Positions 1 to 9,971 are shown, numbered from the stretch's first letter. The stretch is 49,298 nt of DNA from Prevotella sp. UBA1104 (GCA_002314055.1 DCBP01000035.1:1-49298); one strand, 5' to 3'. Notes: generated from the letters alone by a model not told the origin. A program made the numbers and translations.

Positions 1-19
1 AACGAACTGGACACCCTAT

Positions 20-895
20 TTACTTTATGAAACCCAATAGAGTCCAGTCTTCAGAAATATCTTTTGTTTTGAACTCCAATCCAAGTGTCTTCGCTTTGTT
101 TGTCAACAAATCCACGTCTTGGGAGTAGAAACCGCTTAAAATAAGCGTTCCGCCATCTTTCAATCTGCTAACCATAAGTGGCATGTCGTTAAGCAGAATA
201 TTTCTATTTATATTGGCAAGTACAATGTCAAATTTTTCTTGCACATTGCCAAGAACATTAGCATCGCCATGAATGGCGGTAAGGTTTTCTATGCCATTAA
301 TAGTTGCATTGTGCCGTGTATTGTCAACGCTCCATTCGTCTATATCGTAGCCTACAGCATTAGAGGCACCGCATTTAATTGCAGCAATCGAGAGGATTCC
401 TGTTCCGCATCCGCAATCGAGCACACTTTTACCGTTCATATCCATGTTTAGCAACTGTTTTACGATCATACGTGTAGTGTTATGTGTACCAGTACCGAAT
501 GCTTGTCGGGCATCTATTTCAATGTCTATTGGGTATGTGTCGTCAACTTTATGATATATATCGTGAATTCGGCATCTGTTGGCTATTATAATCGGGTCGA
601 AACCGTTTTTTTCCCATTCCTCGTTCCAATTTTTGTCTTCTGCCTCACATGTTTCGAATGTTACCTTCACGTCTTCCAATGGAAAAGCGGAGAATGATGT
701 TGCTAAAGCTTCTTCGTCAAATGTCTCTTGTTGTATGTAACCATCGATTCCGTATTCCTTATCTTCAAATGACTCATATCCGGCATATCCCGCAAGAGCG
801 GCACATAGTTCTCTTGCGGTTTCCAATGTTATTTCATTTGGTTTTTTGTCTGTATCTTTACAAACAATGATGAATTTTGTTCTGAAATATTTCAT
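20..895 (-). CDS. prmA: Ribosomal protein L11 methyltransferase
   Basis: A 291-residue cytoplasmic SAM-dependent methyltransferase; the PrmA family trimethylates ribosomal protein L11. The first ~125 residues match the L11-recognition part in size. They are followed by the PrmA signature FGTGTH at 133-138, the SAM-binding glycine loop LDCGCGTG at 159-166 and the catalytic-site motif ANIN at 227-230. The length is normal for the family and nothing looks broken. The start is an ATG, with a TAAATTTG -7 box about 20 bases upstream, and the gene is divergent from the secreted low-complexity protein at 1062. The gene on the other side lies outside the window. Function is a confident family call; methylation of L11 here is inferred. 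Confidence 0.95.
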   Translation of the reverse strand: MKYFRTKFIIVCKDTDKKPNEITLETARELCAALAGYAGYESFEDKEYGIDGYIQQETFDEEALATSFSAFPLEDVKVTFETCEAEDKNWNEEWEKNGFDPIIIANRCRIHDIYHKVDDTYPIDIEIDARQAFGTGTHNTTRMIVKQLLNMDMNGKSVLDCGCGTGILSIAAIKCGASNAVGYDIDEWSVDNTRHNATINGIENLTAIHGDANVLGNVQEKFDIVLANINRNILLNDMPLMVSRLKDGGTLILSGFYSQDVDLLTNKAKTLGLEFKTKDISEDWTLLGFIK

Positions 896-915
896 TTTTA
901 ACTCTTATTTTACTG

Positions 916-923
916 CAAATTTA
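916..923 (-). promoter_or_regulatory. Candidate prmA -7 box
   Basis: Read on the minus strand this is TAAATTTG, a perfect match to the Bacteroidota -7 consensus TAnnTTTG, about 20 bases before the prmA ATG. No TTTG -33 element is seen at the usual 19-21 base spacing, so the call is moderate. Confidence 0.4.
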
Positions 924-965
924 TAAAAAATAGGGGAAAACCTATCGTAGTATAGGGTTTTTCCG

Positions 966-1031
966 TATTTTTGCATGTAAAAGAGTGATAATTTTGCAGT
1001 GTGGATGTGCAATAATCCATCCGTATTTTTG
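966..1031 (+). promoter_or_regulatory. Cluster of -7-like boxes before gene at 1062
   Basis: Three perfect TAnnTTTG matches lie here: TATTTTTG at 966-973, TAATTTTG at 989-996 and TATTTTTG at 1024-1031. None has a TTTG element at the ideal 19-21 base distance. At least one probably drives the gene at 1062; which one cannot be decided from sequence. Confidence 0.35.
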
Positions 1032-1061
1032 TTTTAAATATAAAAAGAAGGAGATTAAGAT

Positions 1062-2099
1062 ATGAAAAAGTTGTTTCTTTTATCATTACTTGTCGGTCTG
1101 ATGCCTCTTTGTTCTGTTGCGCAAGACGATATGTACTTTTCAGCTAAGAAGGATAAAGCTACAAAGAAAATTGAGGCTAAGATTAATGACACTCCAGCTT
1201 ATTATAGCGGGAGTAAGCGTGATGTTGATGAATATAATAGGCGTGGACTGAACAGTTATTACCAAAACATTGAAGATTCGGCTTCTGCTGATGTAATTGA
1301 TTTTTATGGTAATACTCCTGATTCCATCTATGGAACTAAGTCAAAGAAAAACATAAGTAGATTTAGCGGCTATGATGATGACGATGATTATTCTTATTAT
1401 CGTAGGATGCGTTGGTTTGATGATGATTTCTTCTGGGCTTATGATCCGTGGTATTGGGACGATCCATGGTTCAGATCATATTATGGCTACTACGGACCAT
1501 ATTATGGCTATGGATGGGGACGCCCATGGAGATATGGCTATTATGGCTATTATGGTGGGTGGTATGATCCATGGTATGGATACGCAGGATGGTATGATCC
1601 GTGGTATTATGGATGGAATCGCCCTTATTGGGGAACAACAGTGGTTTGTAGACCATATAACAGAGGAGGAGTGACTGGTACTGCTAACCATGGTTGGGTT
1701 ACTAATGGAAGGCATGGCGGCTTAGATACAAGCAAGCGTGAAGGTACAAATCTTGCTGGCTACCGTGGTTCTTCATATAATGGAAGCAACAGTACGAGTC
1801 GTAGGAATACGGATGCCTATAACCGACAGACAACTCGTCGGGGGACGGATTTCTCTAATTATAGAGGAAACGAAAACTTTAACAGAGCTAATAGAAATAA
1901 TGATTTTAACCAGAACCGTGATTTTAACCAGAACCGTGAATTCAACCAATCTTACAGGAATGAATCTACCTTTAACCGTGGTTCATTCAATAGTGGCAGT
2001 AGCTTTGGCGGTGGCAGCTTTGGTGGTGGCAACCGTGGCGGTGGCTTTAGTGGCGGCGGACGCTCCGGCGGCGGTGGCCATCTCGGTGGTCGCAGGTAG
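1062..2099 (+). CDS. Secreted Tyr/Trp/Gly-rich low-complexity protein
   Basis: A 345-residue protein that I cannot assign to a characterised family. It starts with a clear signal peptide (MKKLFLLSLLVGLMPLCSVAQ), probably cut after the Ala near residue 20. Next come about 85 mixed residues and an acidic run (DDDDD). A very aromatic central block of about 100 residues holds repeated WYDPWYG-like and YYGYYG-like units. An Asn/Arg-rich block has tandem DFNQNR units, and the Gly/Ser tail ends GGRR. It lacks a good lipobox, so a free periplasmic or outer-surface protein is likelier than a lipoprotein. The start is an ATG preceded by AAGAAGGAG, an unusually good ribosome site for this genome. The outer membrane protein at 2202 follows on the same strand without a clear terminator, so the two may be co-transcribed. 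Confidence 0.8.
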   Translation: MKKLFLLSLLVGLMPLCSVAQDDMYFSAKKDKATKKIEAKINDTPAYYSGSKRDVDEYNRRGLNSYYQNIEDSASADVIDFYGNTPDSIYGTKSKKNISRFSGYDDDDDYSYYRRMRWFDDDFFWAYDPWYWDDPWFRSYYGYYGPYYGYGWGRPWRYGYYGYYGGWYDPWYGYAGWYDPWYYGWNRPYWGTTVVCRPYNRGGVTGTANHGWVTNGRHGGLDTSKREGTNLAGYRGSSYNGSNSTSRRNTDAYNRQTTRRGTDFSNYRGNENFNRANRNNDFNQNRDFNQNREFNQSYRNESTFNRGSFNSGSSFGGGSFGGGNRGGGFSGGGRSGGGGHLGGRR

Positions 2100-2113
2100 A
2101 ATTTGTGGTTGGT

Positions 2114-2165
2114 AAATAGGGAGATATAGATTGGAGCCTATGTATGACTCCAGTAAATCCTATTT
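2114..2165 (+). other. Nested hairpins between 1062 gene and OMP gene
   Basis: An outer inverted pair AAATAGG (2114-2120) and CCTATTT (2159-2165) encloses an inner pair TGGAG (2132-2136) and CTCCA (2148-2152). There is no following T-run, so this looks more like an mRNA processing or stability structure than a terminator. Confidence 0.35.
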
Positions 2166-2201
2166 CCTTATAAAATATAAATAAGCAAAATCGATAAAAC
2201 A

Positions 2202-3791
2202 ATGAAAAAGATAGTTTTATTTTCAGCACTTACATTGATTGCATTTACATCAGCGAGTGCACAGGAAACATATGAAAATGCTAAGCTTGCGTCTCAAGAT
2301 CTAAATGGTACAGCTCGTTATGTCGGCATGGGTGGCGCACTTGATGCTTTAGGAGCAGATATTTCCACAATTTCGTCAAATCCGGCAGGTATCGGACTTT
2401 TTCGTCATTCTGTTGCAAATGTATCATTTGGTGTAGTTTCACAACAGGATGGAAAAAGCTTTGCCAATGGGAACAAGACGAATATGAGTTTCGACCAAAT
2501 TGGATTTGTATACTCTAAGAGGGTCGGAAGTAGTTCGTTTATTAATCTTGCCTTTAATTACCACAAGAGTAGAAATTTTGACTATATACTCTCTGCCACA
2601 GGAAAACTGGATGGATTGTCAAGTCAGAATAAGTTGACTTACTTGAAAAGTCAGGACGGATGTTTTGATTTGCTTGAGAAAACTGATGGATATACAAGCA
2701 ATTCTTCTACATTCTCACAAACGGATTATTTGTATTCCAATGCTTTGCTTCCTGTTACAGGGTCTCCAGGTTATATAAATGGATATCTTGGTGCAAGTGG
2801 TTATACATTTGATCGTGCACATACGGGGTATATAGGAACGTACGATTTTAATATTAGCGGAAATATCAATGACAGGGTATATCTTGGTATTACTGTCGGC
2901 ATTCATGATGTTCACTATAAAGGCTATAGTAAGTATACAGAAAACTTGCTGAATAATGAAAACAAGAGTGTGGGGTGGACTACTATGACGGATGAACGAA
3001 AGATTACCGGTACGGGATTTGATGTTAAAGCTGGTGTAATTATACGCCCAATTGAAGATAATCCGTTCCGTATAGGTCTATCTGTATCAACTCCTATTTG
3101 GTACGATCTGACCACGTCAAATTATTCTGCTATCGACAATTATAATTTGGATAAGAATTATGGAACAAGAAACTCATACCCAAGTGGTGAGTCGTATGAC
3201 TTTAAACTGTATACTCCATGGAAATTCGGATTCAGTTTAGGTACAACTGTGCAAGATTTCCTTGCTATTGGTGCAGGTTATGAATATGCCGATTATAGTT
3301 CTCTTGACTCTCGTATCAATGATGGCGATTCATACGACTGGTATTATGATGAGTATTACACTTCAAGCAGTTCTGATGATGAAATGAACCGTCATACAGA
3401 GAGCACATTGAAGGGAGTAAGCACTCTGAAGTTTGGTATTGAGATGAAACCGACAGAGGATCTTGCTGTCCGCTTAGGATATAACTATGTGTCACCAATG
3501 TATAAATCTGATGGCTATAAAGATTCATACATTGAGTCGCCTGGAACGTATTACTCTTCGGCTACCGATTATACAAACTGGGATTCCACAAATAGAATAA
3601 CTTGTGGTATCGGATATACGATGAACAAACTTTCTATAGATTTAGCATATCAGTATTCCGTACAGAAGGGACGTTTCCATGCCTTTTCAGAGTACTATTC
3701 TGACAAAGAGGGTATGAATAATATCTGTGATGCTGTTGATGTGAATAATAAACGCCATCAAGTATTACTTACTCTTGGCTATCATTTCTAA
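2202..3791 (+). CDS. FadL/OmpP1-like outer membrane beta-barrel protein
   Basis: A 529-residue protein resembling the OMPP1/FadL/TodX transporter family, often annotated 'hemin receptor' in Bacteroidota. A signal peptide ends near SASAQ (about residue 21). Next is a region with the family's NPA motif (SNPAGIGLF, near residue 61), in the hatch-like N-terminus. The rest alternates polar and aromatic residues as expected of beta strands and ends LTLGYHF, with the terminal Phe typical of BAM substrates. FadL relatives carry hydrophobic small molecules across the outer membrane; the substrate here is unknown. The upstream neighbour is the aromatic low-complexity secreted protein; maf starts 43 bases downstream, so an operon is possible. 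Confidence 0.85.
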   Translation: MKKIVLFSALTLIAFTSASAQETYENAKLASQDLNGTARYVGMGGALDALGADISTISSNPAGIGLFRHSVANVSFGVVSQQDGKSFANGNKTNMSFDQIGFVYSKRVGSSSFINLAFNYHKSRNFDYILSATGKLDGLSSQNKLTYLKSQDGCFDLLEKTDGYTSNSSTFSQTDYLYSNALLPVTGSPGYINGYLGASGYTFDRAHTGYIGTYDFNISGNINDRVYLGITVGIHDVHYKGYSKYTENLLNNENKSVGWTTMTDERKITGTGFDVKAGVIIRPIEDNPFRIGLSVSTPIWYDLTTSNYSAIDNYNLDKNYGTRNSYPSGESYDFKLYTPWKFGFSLGTTVQDFLAIGAGYEYADYSSLDSRINDGDSYDWYYDEYYTSSSSDDEMNRHTESTLKGVSTLKFGIEMKPTEDLAVRLGYNYVSPMYKSDGYKDSYIESPGTYYSSATDYTNWDSTNRITCGIGYTMNKLSIDLAYQYSVQKGRFHAFSEYYSDKEGMNNICDAVDVNNKRHQVLLTLGYHF

Positions 3792-3834
3792 ATTAATTGG
3801 TTAGAATTTTTAACTTTTGAGATTCTGAATAAGG

Positions 3835-4413
3835 ATGTTGGAACAATATAATATTATTCTTGGAAGTGGAAGTCCGCGTCGTAAGGAACTCCTTGCTGGC
3901 TTGGATCTCCACTTTCAAGTTTTAGTCAGAAAAGGCGTCAGTGAGGACTATCCTGATAATCTTAGTCCCCATGAAGTTGCGCAATATATTGCCGAAGAGA
4001 AGATGACAGCATATACAGATCTTCTTATCGGTAATACTCTTGTGATTACTGCTGATACTGTAGTTATCTGCGACAATGATATATTAGGTAAACCTAAGGA
4101 TGCAGATGATGCTCGCCGAATGCTTGAAATGTTGAGTGGAAAAACTCATCAAGTTACTACCGGTGTTTGTATTGCAACTGCCAAACAGAAAACGAGTTTT
4201 CATGTTACAACTGATGTAACGTTTAAGAATTTAACACCAGAGGAAATTTCTTTTTATATCAAGAAATACAAACCTTTTGACAAAGCTGGTGCTTATGGAA
4301 TTCAAGAATGGATTGGATATATTGGTGTAACAGCATTAAATGGCAGTTATTTTAATGTAATGGGGTTGCCGGTACAGAGAATATATGATGTACTTTCAAA
4401 GTTGAAAGATTAA
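3835..4413 (+). CDS. maf: Maf-like nucleoside triphosphate pyrophosphatase
   Basis: A 192-residue cytoplasmic protein of the Maf/HAM1-like fold. Maf proteins hydrolyse dTTP, UTP or modified nucleotides to monophosphate plus pyrophosphate, as house-cleaning enzymes. The phosphate-binding motif GSGSPRRKELL lies at residues 10-20. The conserved TADTVV segment (about 80-85), GKPKDADDARRML and the C-terminal DKAGAYGIQEW segment are all present. The YhdE/YceF subtype cannot be settled by eye. The ATG follows an AAGG. mnmA starts 16 bases downstream, so the two are probably co-transcribed. Confidence 0.93.
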   Translation: MLEQYNIILGSGSPRRKELLAGLDLHFQVLVRKGVSEDYPDNLSPHEVAQYIAEEKMTAYTDLLIGNTLVITADTVVICDNDILGKPKDADDARRMLEMLSGKTHQVTTGVCIATAKQKTSFHVTTDVTFKNLTPEEISFYIKKYKPFDKAGAYGIQEWIGYIGVTALNGSYFNVMGLPVQRIYDVLSKLKD

Positions 4414-4429
4414 AAACAAATTTTAGCTG

Positions 4430-5509
4430 ATGGATTTCGAAAATCTTAGGGAAAAGAAAATAGCAGTTCTATTGTCTGGTGGTGTAGATAGCTCTGTAGT
4501 AGTATATGAACTTGTGAGTCATGGAATACATCCCGATTGCTTTTATATAAAGATTGGTCCGGAAGAGAAAGAAGAATGGGATTGTTCTTCTGAGGAGGAT
4601 CTTGAGATGGCAACATCCGTTGCCCACAAGTATGGTTGCAATTTGCAGGTTATAGACTGTCATAAAGAATATTGGGATGAGGTAACGAGATATACTATGG
4701 AGAAGGTGAAAGCCGGCTTTACTCCTAACCCCGATGTTATGTGTAATAGATTGATAAAGTTTGGTGCCTTTCATGATAAAATGGGGTATAATTACGACCT
4801 TATCGCTACAGGACATTATGCTCAGACGGAGATTGATGAGAATGGAGACAAATGGCTTGTTACGAGTCCTGACCCTGTGAAAGACCAAACCGATTTTCTT
4901 GCACAGATATATTCTTGGCAACTAAAAAAGGCTATTTTCCCGATTGGTCATTTTCAAAAAGGGGAGGTTCGGGAAATTGCTGAACGAGAACATCTCGTGA
5001 ATGCCAAAAGGAAAGATAGTCAGGGCATTTGTTTCCTTGGGCAAATCAATTACAACGATTATATTCGCCGCTATCTTGGCGATAATCCAGGTGATGTCGT
5101 TGAACTTGAAACGGGAAAGAAAATAGGTGAACATCGTGGCCTATGGTATCATACAATAGGGCAGAGAAAGGGACTTGGCTTTGGTGGAGGTCCTTGGTTT
5201 GTTGTTAAGAAGGATGTTAAGTGGAACATTCTTTATGTTAGTCATGGCTATGACCCTCAGACTGCCTACAAGAAAGATTTTCCTGTTATTGATTTCCATT
5301 TCCTAACAAAAGAAGTGGATATGGAAAGTGTTACATTTAAAATTCGTCATACACCAGAGTATCATCCTGCAACTATTGAGAAGATTGATGACAGACATTT
5401 TGTTATTCATGCCGAGGAACCTATTCATGGCGTTGCTCCTGGACAGTTCTGTGTGGTATATGATGAGAACCACCATCGTTGCTTCGGTAGTGGAGAGATA
5501 AGTATTTAG
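4430..5509 (+). CDS. mnmA: tRNA-specific 2-thiouridylase MnmA
   Basis: A 359-residue enzyme that adds sulfur to the wobble uridine (U34) of tRNAs for Lys, Glu and Gln, using ATP and a persulfide relay. The N-terminal PP-loop motif LSGGVDSS is at residues 15-22. The catalytic cysteine pair is visible in NPDVMCN (about residue 104) and DSQGICFLG (about residue 201). The C-terminal beta-barrel part for tRNA binding (GQRKGLG, then PGQFCVVYD) is complete. Length and order are normal. It ends just before a good hairpin terminator. With PrmA, Tgt and TrmN6 it is one of several translation-modifying enzymes in this window, though they do not form one operon. Confidence 0.96.
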   Translation: MDFENLREKKIAVLLSGGVDSSVVVYELVSHGIHPDCFYIKIGPEEKEEWDCSSEEDLEMATSVAHKYGCNLQVIDCHKEYWDEVTRYTMEKVKAGFTPNPDVMCNRLIKFGAFHDKMGYNYDLIATGHYAQTEIDENGDKWLVTSPDPVKDQTDFLAQIYSWQLKKAIFPIGHFQKGEVREIAEREHLVNAKRKDSQGICFLGQINYNDYIRRYLGDNPGDVVELETGKKIGEHRGLWYHTIGQRKGLGFGGGPWFVVKKDVKWNILYVSHGYDPQTAYKKDFPVIDFHFLTKEVDMESVTFKIRHTPEYHPATIEKIDDRHFVIHAEEPIHGVAPGQFCVVYDENHHRCFGSGEISI

Positions 5510-5516
5510 ATAACAT

Positions 5517-5548
5517 TAGAGAGAGGTCCTGATTTATACCTCTCTCTA
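5517..5548 (+). terminator. Terminator after mnmA
   Basis: A perfect 11-bp stem (TAGAGAGAGGT at 5517-5527 with ACCTCTCTCTA at 5538-5548) and a 10-base loop is followed on the plus strand by TTCTTTTT. It lies between convergent mnmA and tamB and may stop both. Confidence 0.8.
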
Positions 5549-5564
5549 TTCTTTTTGCAGCTAT

Positions 5565-8500
5565 TTATTTTTTATACTTATTCCTTTTTTTAAATCCAAA
5601 CATTTCCCTCCAATTTGTGAAGTCTCTTTTCATAATCAATCCAATGCCTTGTGTATTCAATGATGATTTTGTAAAATATCTGTCATTGGTTTGGTTATAT
5701 ACTTTAATTGCAATACTCCCGGATGGTGTAAGAAGGTATTTCAAATCGAAGTCGCCTATAAATGATGATGTTGTATTTGGATTATCACGATAACCGAATT
5801 GTCCGTTTATGAGCAGTCGGTTACTGAATAGTCTTCCTGATAATAATCCCTCATACTCGGCATTGTTAAATCCTTCTGTTCCTGTACTGATATTTGTACC
5901 GAAATTCCAGTTATTGTCTTTTATCACCGTACCGAGAATATTGTTCATTTGCTGACTTATAGTGCCGCTCAGAAGACTCTGCATGGCTAAACTCGTTTGA
6001 CTTTGCTGGGCATTTTCTTGTGTTGAGTTGTTCTTGTTGTCAACATAGAATCTTCCTATAGCCAACAGGTATACTACTTGCTGATTAAGTTCTTCCTCAC
6101 TGTTAACCAAGGAACGTATCATTTGCTTTGCATCGTTATTTACCGTTGGTAAGTCGAAGTCGAAATCCACGTTTATTGCTTCTGGGGTACCACTGATATT
6201 CATTATGCAGTCTACTCGTACGTTGTTGCTGCTGAAACTGTTTCCGATTTTCAAATCTGCCAGTGAAACTCCATTTACAGGATATACTGCTTTAAGGTTC
6301 AGCAGTGCATTAAATGGATTTCCCCCGAACACAATACTGCTTCCTGTTTGGAATTGAAAATCTTTTTTTATAATATTTTGAATTGTCAAACCGTATGAAC
6401 CATGATCAATTAAATACGTACCGAACATGTCAAAACTACCCTTGTTGAAGTAGCTTGCCTTAATTGCTCCAGTGCCATTTAATGTTATTTTGTCTCCACT
6501 GGCTTTATCCATGAGGACTCTCAATGTAAAGTCAGGTGTCGTGTTTATATTAAAGTTAAGATGCATATCTGAAGCGTCGTTTATCTTTAAACCATTACGA
6601 ACTTCTTCATCTTCTGTGGCTTTTGCTTCTTCTGTATCTTTTGTATTCTTATTATTGTCGTGATTAACCCATGATATGAAATTCTGTTCTGTTATTGAAT
6701 TTGGATCAGAGGCATTATATTCGATAAAAGAACCGCGCTGTGGGGTCATGTTTATATCGAAACGTATATTATGTGGCCTTCCTGTTATTTTGCATTGCCC
6801 TGTTCCGTAAACTGTTCCGTAGAATGAATTGTTTCCGTAAGATTTGAAGTCATAGCATAAGAAACGGTCGGCTTCGATATCGAGATCGTATGTCAACTTC
6901 GTTAGATTCTTGTGGTGCAGTGCACCTCTTATAATTGCAATATTCCCATTACGGTCTGTTACTGTGTCGCCATTGAACATAATTTCATTTGGCACCATGT
7001 CTATGGTGTCGTTCTTTAGATTGTAAACAGTGTTGAGAGTGCTGACTTTAATACTTCCGTCAGCTATCAGTTTTCCCCTAAGGTTTACGGTACTTAAATC
7101 TCCGTATACTTGTGCGAAGCCGTTGGCGTGTGCATTTACGTTTGATATGAAACTTCCGCAGAAACTTTTTAAAAATTCTATATTCGTATTATGTGCTGTT
7201 ATTCCGAGATCGATATAATTCCTTGCCGGTGATACATATCCAGCAATTAAAGTTTTTGCATATTTACTTTCTTTTGCAACAGCGTCAATATCGATTTGTT
7301 TAGCGTCTTTGTTCCATCGTACGTTTGCGTATAGGACACCCATGTTTCCGTCCTGGAATTTGAAATCCTTAACTTGTAGTTTTGTATAAGCCTGTGGATT
7401 TTTGAGAACAGATTTCATATATGCCTTGCCCGTCGCCATGCCATTGAACGTTACAGAGTGGAAATTCACTAAATCGAGGATATATTTTACGTCAACGTCT
7501 GCATAATCTATGCATACTGAATCCTTGCTGTTATTAGTTGCTATACCGTCAATTTTTATGTGCTGCTTATCATGCGAAATGGAGAAGTTGTTGAATTGTA
7601 TCTTTGATTTGTTGTATAATATGCTTGATGGACTTATGCTCCATACGGAGTCTTTCACCATCAATGTTGACGGTGAGAACTCCAAAAGTACAGTATTTTT
7701 CCCCTTGTCGTCTTTATAGAATTGTGCCTGTGTGTTGAGCGTTCCTTTTATATGAGTTGGTGTATTGTAGTCGAGGTACAATGTACTGCTTATCCTGTTG
7801 TTAGCAGCGTTTGCATAAATGTTCAGTAATATATCTTCATTTTTGTCAAGTATCTTTTTTATATTTAGTTTCGTAAAGATGGAATCATTTCTTGTGTCAA
7901 TGTTCATTTCACCATTCTGGTATTTATTGCCGTTGTATGTGAATTCTGGCAATTTGACATTAGCCTTTATGCTTCTTTTGCTGTCATCAACATTGGCATA
8001 GACATTTATTGCAGAATCCGCATGGAATGGTATTCCTGCAAGTATGTTTAACCATCTTGTTTCATTTATTTTAGCTTTTAATGTGAAATTGTTTTCAGAT
8101 GAAAATATTTCTTTCTCAAAACCTGGAATCGTTGAAATTTTATTTTTTATTGCTCCAAGGATACTTTCGTCAAGTGTCAGCAGGTTGTGTCTGCCCTTTA
8201 TTTCTATTATTCCGAAATCTGATTTCACGGACAGAAATTCAGGCATAATCTTTGTATCTATACCTTTTATCGTGTATCTTTCAGATGCTGAAGAATATAC
8301 GAAATCTTTAATGCTTATTTCTCCACAGAGATTTTTCTTATTGTTGCCTGTAGTATGTGCATTAATTTCTGCACTGAAAGTTGCATTTCCCCATTTTTCA
8401 GAAAGATGAAGTTTGCTTGGATTTATTCTTTCTATATTAGCAATTATATTAGTGCTCGGTTTGTATTTTAAGTTTTTTATATTTACGCCTACAGATGCAA

Positions 8501-9971
8501 TTATATTGGGGTCGGAAATTGTGAAACTTCCGTTTGCTTCGTCTCTCATATATGATATGTTGAAGGTCGAGTTCTGGTATGAGTATTGTTTAAGTTGCAT
8601 GTTTTCTATGCAACCTTTAGCATTTAACTCCTTAAGTTTTCCACCTTTTAGCTTCCCTTTTGAATTTAGACTTATTGTTATTTCTCCGATTTCTTTATTT
8701 TGTAGTATTTCTCCAATTTTAAGATTTTTGGCTGTGGCATTTATATTTAAACTTTCTCCTGCAATTTTTATCAAGGATTTAATCGATCCGACATTAGTTT
8801 CTAATATAGAGTTGCATTCCGCCTTGTTTGATGCCCCGTGAGCAGACCCTTTTATATGTATTTCCTTTATGCATTCTACCTGTTGTGGCAAGGATACATT
8901 CATTGCCGTAAGAGCTTTATGAACATTAGTAATAAAGTGTTGCCCTATGTTCAGCCATAGTACATTTGCGGTCCATTTTTTTGATTTTTCGAATGGTCGC
9001 ATTATTCCTGTTGCTTTCAGGCTTATTGACTTGTCAGCTGAGTTTAATGTTAGATTATTTATTTTTATTATGCCATTATTTATTGAATAATCTGTTTCAA
9101 TATTTAGCTTTGGAGAATATTTCGATAAGTATGGATTAAGAAAACTGAAGTCTTTTATTGCTATATTTCCTTCTATATTTCCATGTCCGTTTATACTCTT
9201 AAAATCAAGTCCTTGTGCTCCAAAAGTATATGATGCTTTTGTTAAAACTGAATTTATATGCGAGTTTTGAGTATTTAGGTTGAAATTTCTAAGCTCGGCA
9301 TTCTTCTTGTCTGCAGACAGATAAAATGTAAGGTTGTTTATCTTTAGTCCCGAGCTTTCTATTAACGACAGCCTCTTTAATATGAAGCAGATACTATTTT
9401 CTTTTACCTCCCTAATTGAGATAGAAGAACTGATGCGTGTTATATTTATATGGTTAAGGTCAATTTTGTTTCCAATATATGGCATGTCTAATCTGTCGTA
9501 TCTTATGGCACCATTCCTGATTATGAATGAATTGATACGCAGATCCAACTTTGATTCTGATTTCTCTTTTGATGACAGTGAGTCTATAACAAACTGATAA
9601 TTAGGTTTTTCATTGAGGTTTCTCTTATACAAATTGGCTTTTAATCCAAATATTTGTGCTGATGATATATCTATTTTACCTTGTAAAAGTTGCCATACGT
9701 CGATGCTTACACTTAGTCTGGAAGCTTGTAGCATGTCTTTACCGTTCTTGTCGTAGAATTTAAAGCCATCAATAATAAGTCTATTTAGGAAACCGAGGTC
9801 AACAGATTCTATGTAGACTTTATTACCGAATTTCTTTTCCAATGCTATAGACACGCAGTTGCCGGTGTATTTCTGTACTGCTGGTATATGGAGTAGGGCA
9901 GACAAGAGTATATATGAACCAATGATAGTCCATACGATAACATTCAGAATATGTCTGATTTTTCTTATCAT
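5565..9971 (-). CDS. tamB: TamB-like translocation/assembly module protein
   Basis: A 1468-residue envelope protein of the AsmA/TamB bridge-like family. One N-terminal membrane helix (about residues 9-27) anchors it in the inner membrane. An AsmA-like start follows, with conserved lipid-transfer-type segments such as GLNRL/IDGFKFYDKNGK. A very long repetitive beta-strand region spans the periplasm. The last ~350 residues are the DUF490/TamB domain, with typical segments such as NALLNLKAVYPV and LLSGRLFSNRLLINGQ. Family members help insert outer membrane proteins or carry phospholipids to the outer membrane; which applies here is unknown. No TamA-like barrel gene is adjacent. The start is an ATG at 9971. 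The gene is AT-rich and complete. Confidence 0.9.
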   Translation of the reverse strand: MIRKIRHILNVIVWTIIGSYILLSALLHIPAVQKYTGNCVSIALEKKFGNKVYIESVDLGFLNRLIIDGFKFYDKNGKDMLQASRLSVSIDVWQLLQGKIDISSAQIFGLKANLYKRNLNEKPNYQFVIDSLSSKEKSESKLDLRINSFIIRNGAIRYDRLDMPYIGNKIDLNHINITRISSSISIREVKENSICFILKRLSLIESSGLKINNLTFYLSADKKNAELRNFNLNTQNSHINSVLTKASYTFGAQGLDFKSINGHGNIEGNIAIKDFSFLNPYLSKYSPKLNIETDYSINNGIIKINNLTLNSADKSISLKATGIMRPFEKSKKWTANVLWLNIGQHFITNVHKALTAMNVSLPQQVECIKEIHIKGSAHGASNKAECNSILETNVGSIKSLIKIAGESLNINATAKNLKIGEILQNKEIGEITISLNSKGKLKGGKLKELNAKGCIENMQLKQYSYQNSTFNISYMRDEANGSFTISDPNIIASVGVNIKNLKYKPSTNIIANIERINPSKLHLSEKWGNATFSAEINAHTTGNNKKNLCGEISIKDFVYSSASERYTIKGIDTKIMPEFLSVKSDFGIIEIKGRHNLLTLDESILGAIKNKISTIPGFEKEIFSSENNFTLKAKINETRWLNILAGIPFHADSAINVYANVDDSKRSIKANVKLPEFTYNGNKYQNGEMNIDTRNDSIFTKLNIKKILDKNEDILLNIYANAANNRISSTLYLDYNTPTHIKGTLNTQAQFYKDDKGKNTVLLEFSPSTLMVKDSVWSISPSSILYNKSKIQFNNFSISHDKQHIKIDGIATNNSKDSVCIDYADVDVKYILDLVNFHSVTFNGMATGKAYMKSVLKNPQAYTKLQVKDFKFQDGNMGVLYANVRWNKDAKQIDIDAVAKESKYAKTLIAGYVSPARNYIDLGITAHNTNIEFLKSFCGSFISNVNAHANGFAQVYGDLSTVNLRGKLIADGSIKVSTLNTVYNLKNDTIDMVPNEIMFNGDTVTDRNGNIAIIRGALHHKNLTKLTYDLDIEADRFLCYDFKSYGNNSFYGTVYGTGQCKITGRPHNIRFDINMTPQRGSFIEYNASDPNSITEQNFISWVNHDNNKNTKDTEEAKATEDEEVRNGLKINDASDMHLNFNINTTPDFTLRVLMDKASGDKITLNGTGAIKASYFNKGSFDMFGTYLIDHGSYGLTIQNIIKKDFQFQTGSSIVFGGNPFNALLNLKAVYPVNGVSLADLKIGNSFSSNNVRVDCIMNISGTPEAINVDFDFDLPTVNNDAKQMIRSLVNSEEELNQQVVYLLAIGRFYVDNKNNSTQENAQQSQTSLAMQSLLSGTISQQMNNILGTVIKDNNWNFGTNISTGTEGFNNAEYEGLLSGRLFSNRLLINGQFGYRDNPNTTSSFIGDFDLKYLLTPSGSIAIKVYNQTNDRYFTKSSLNTQGIGLIMKRDFTNWREMFGFKKRNKYKK

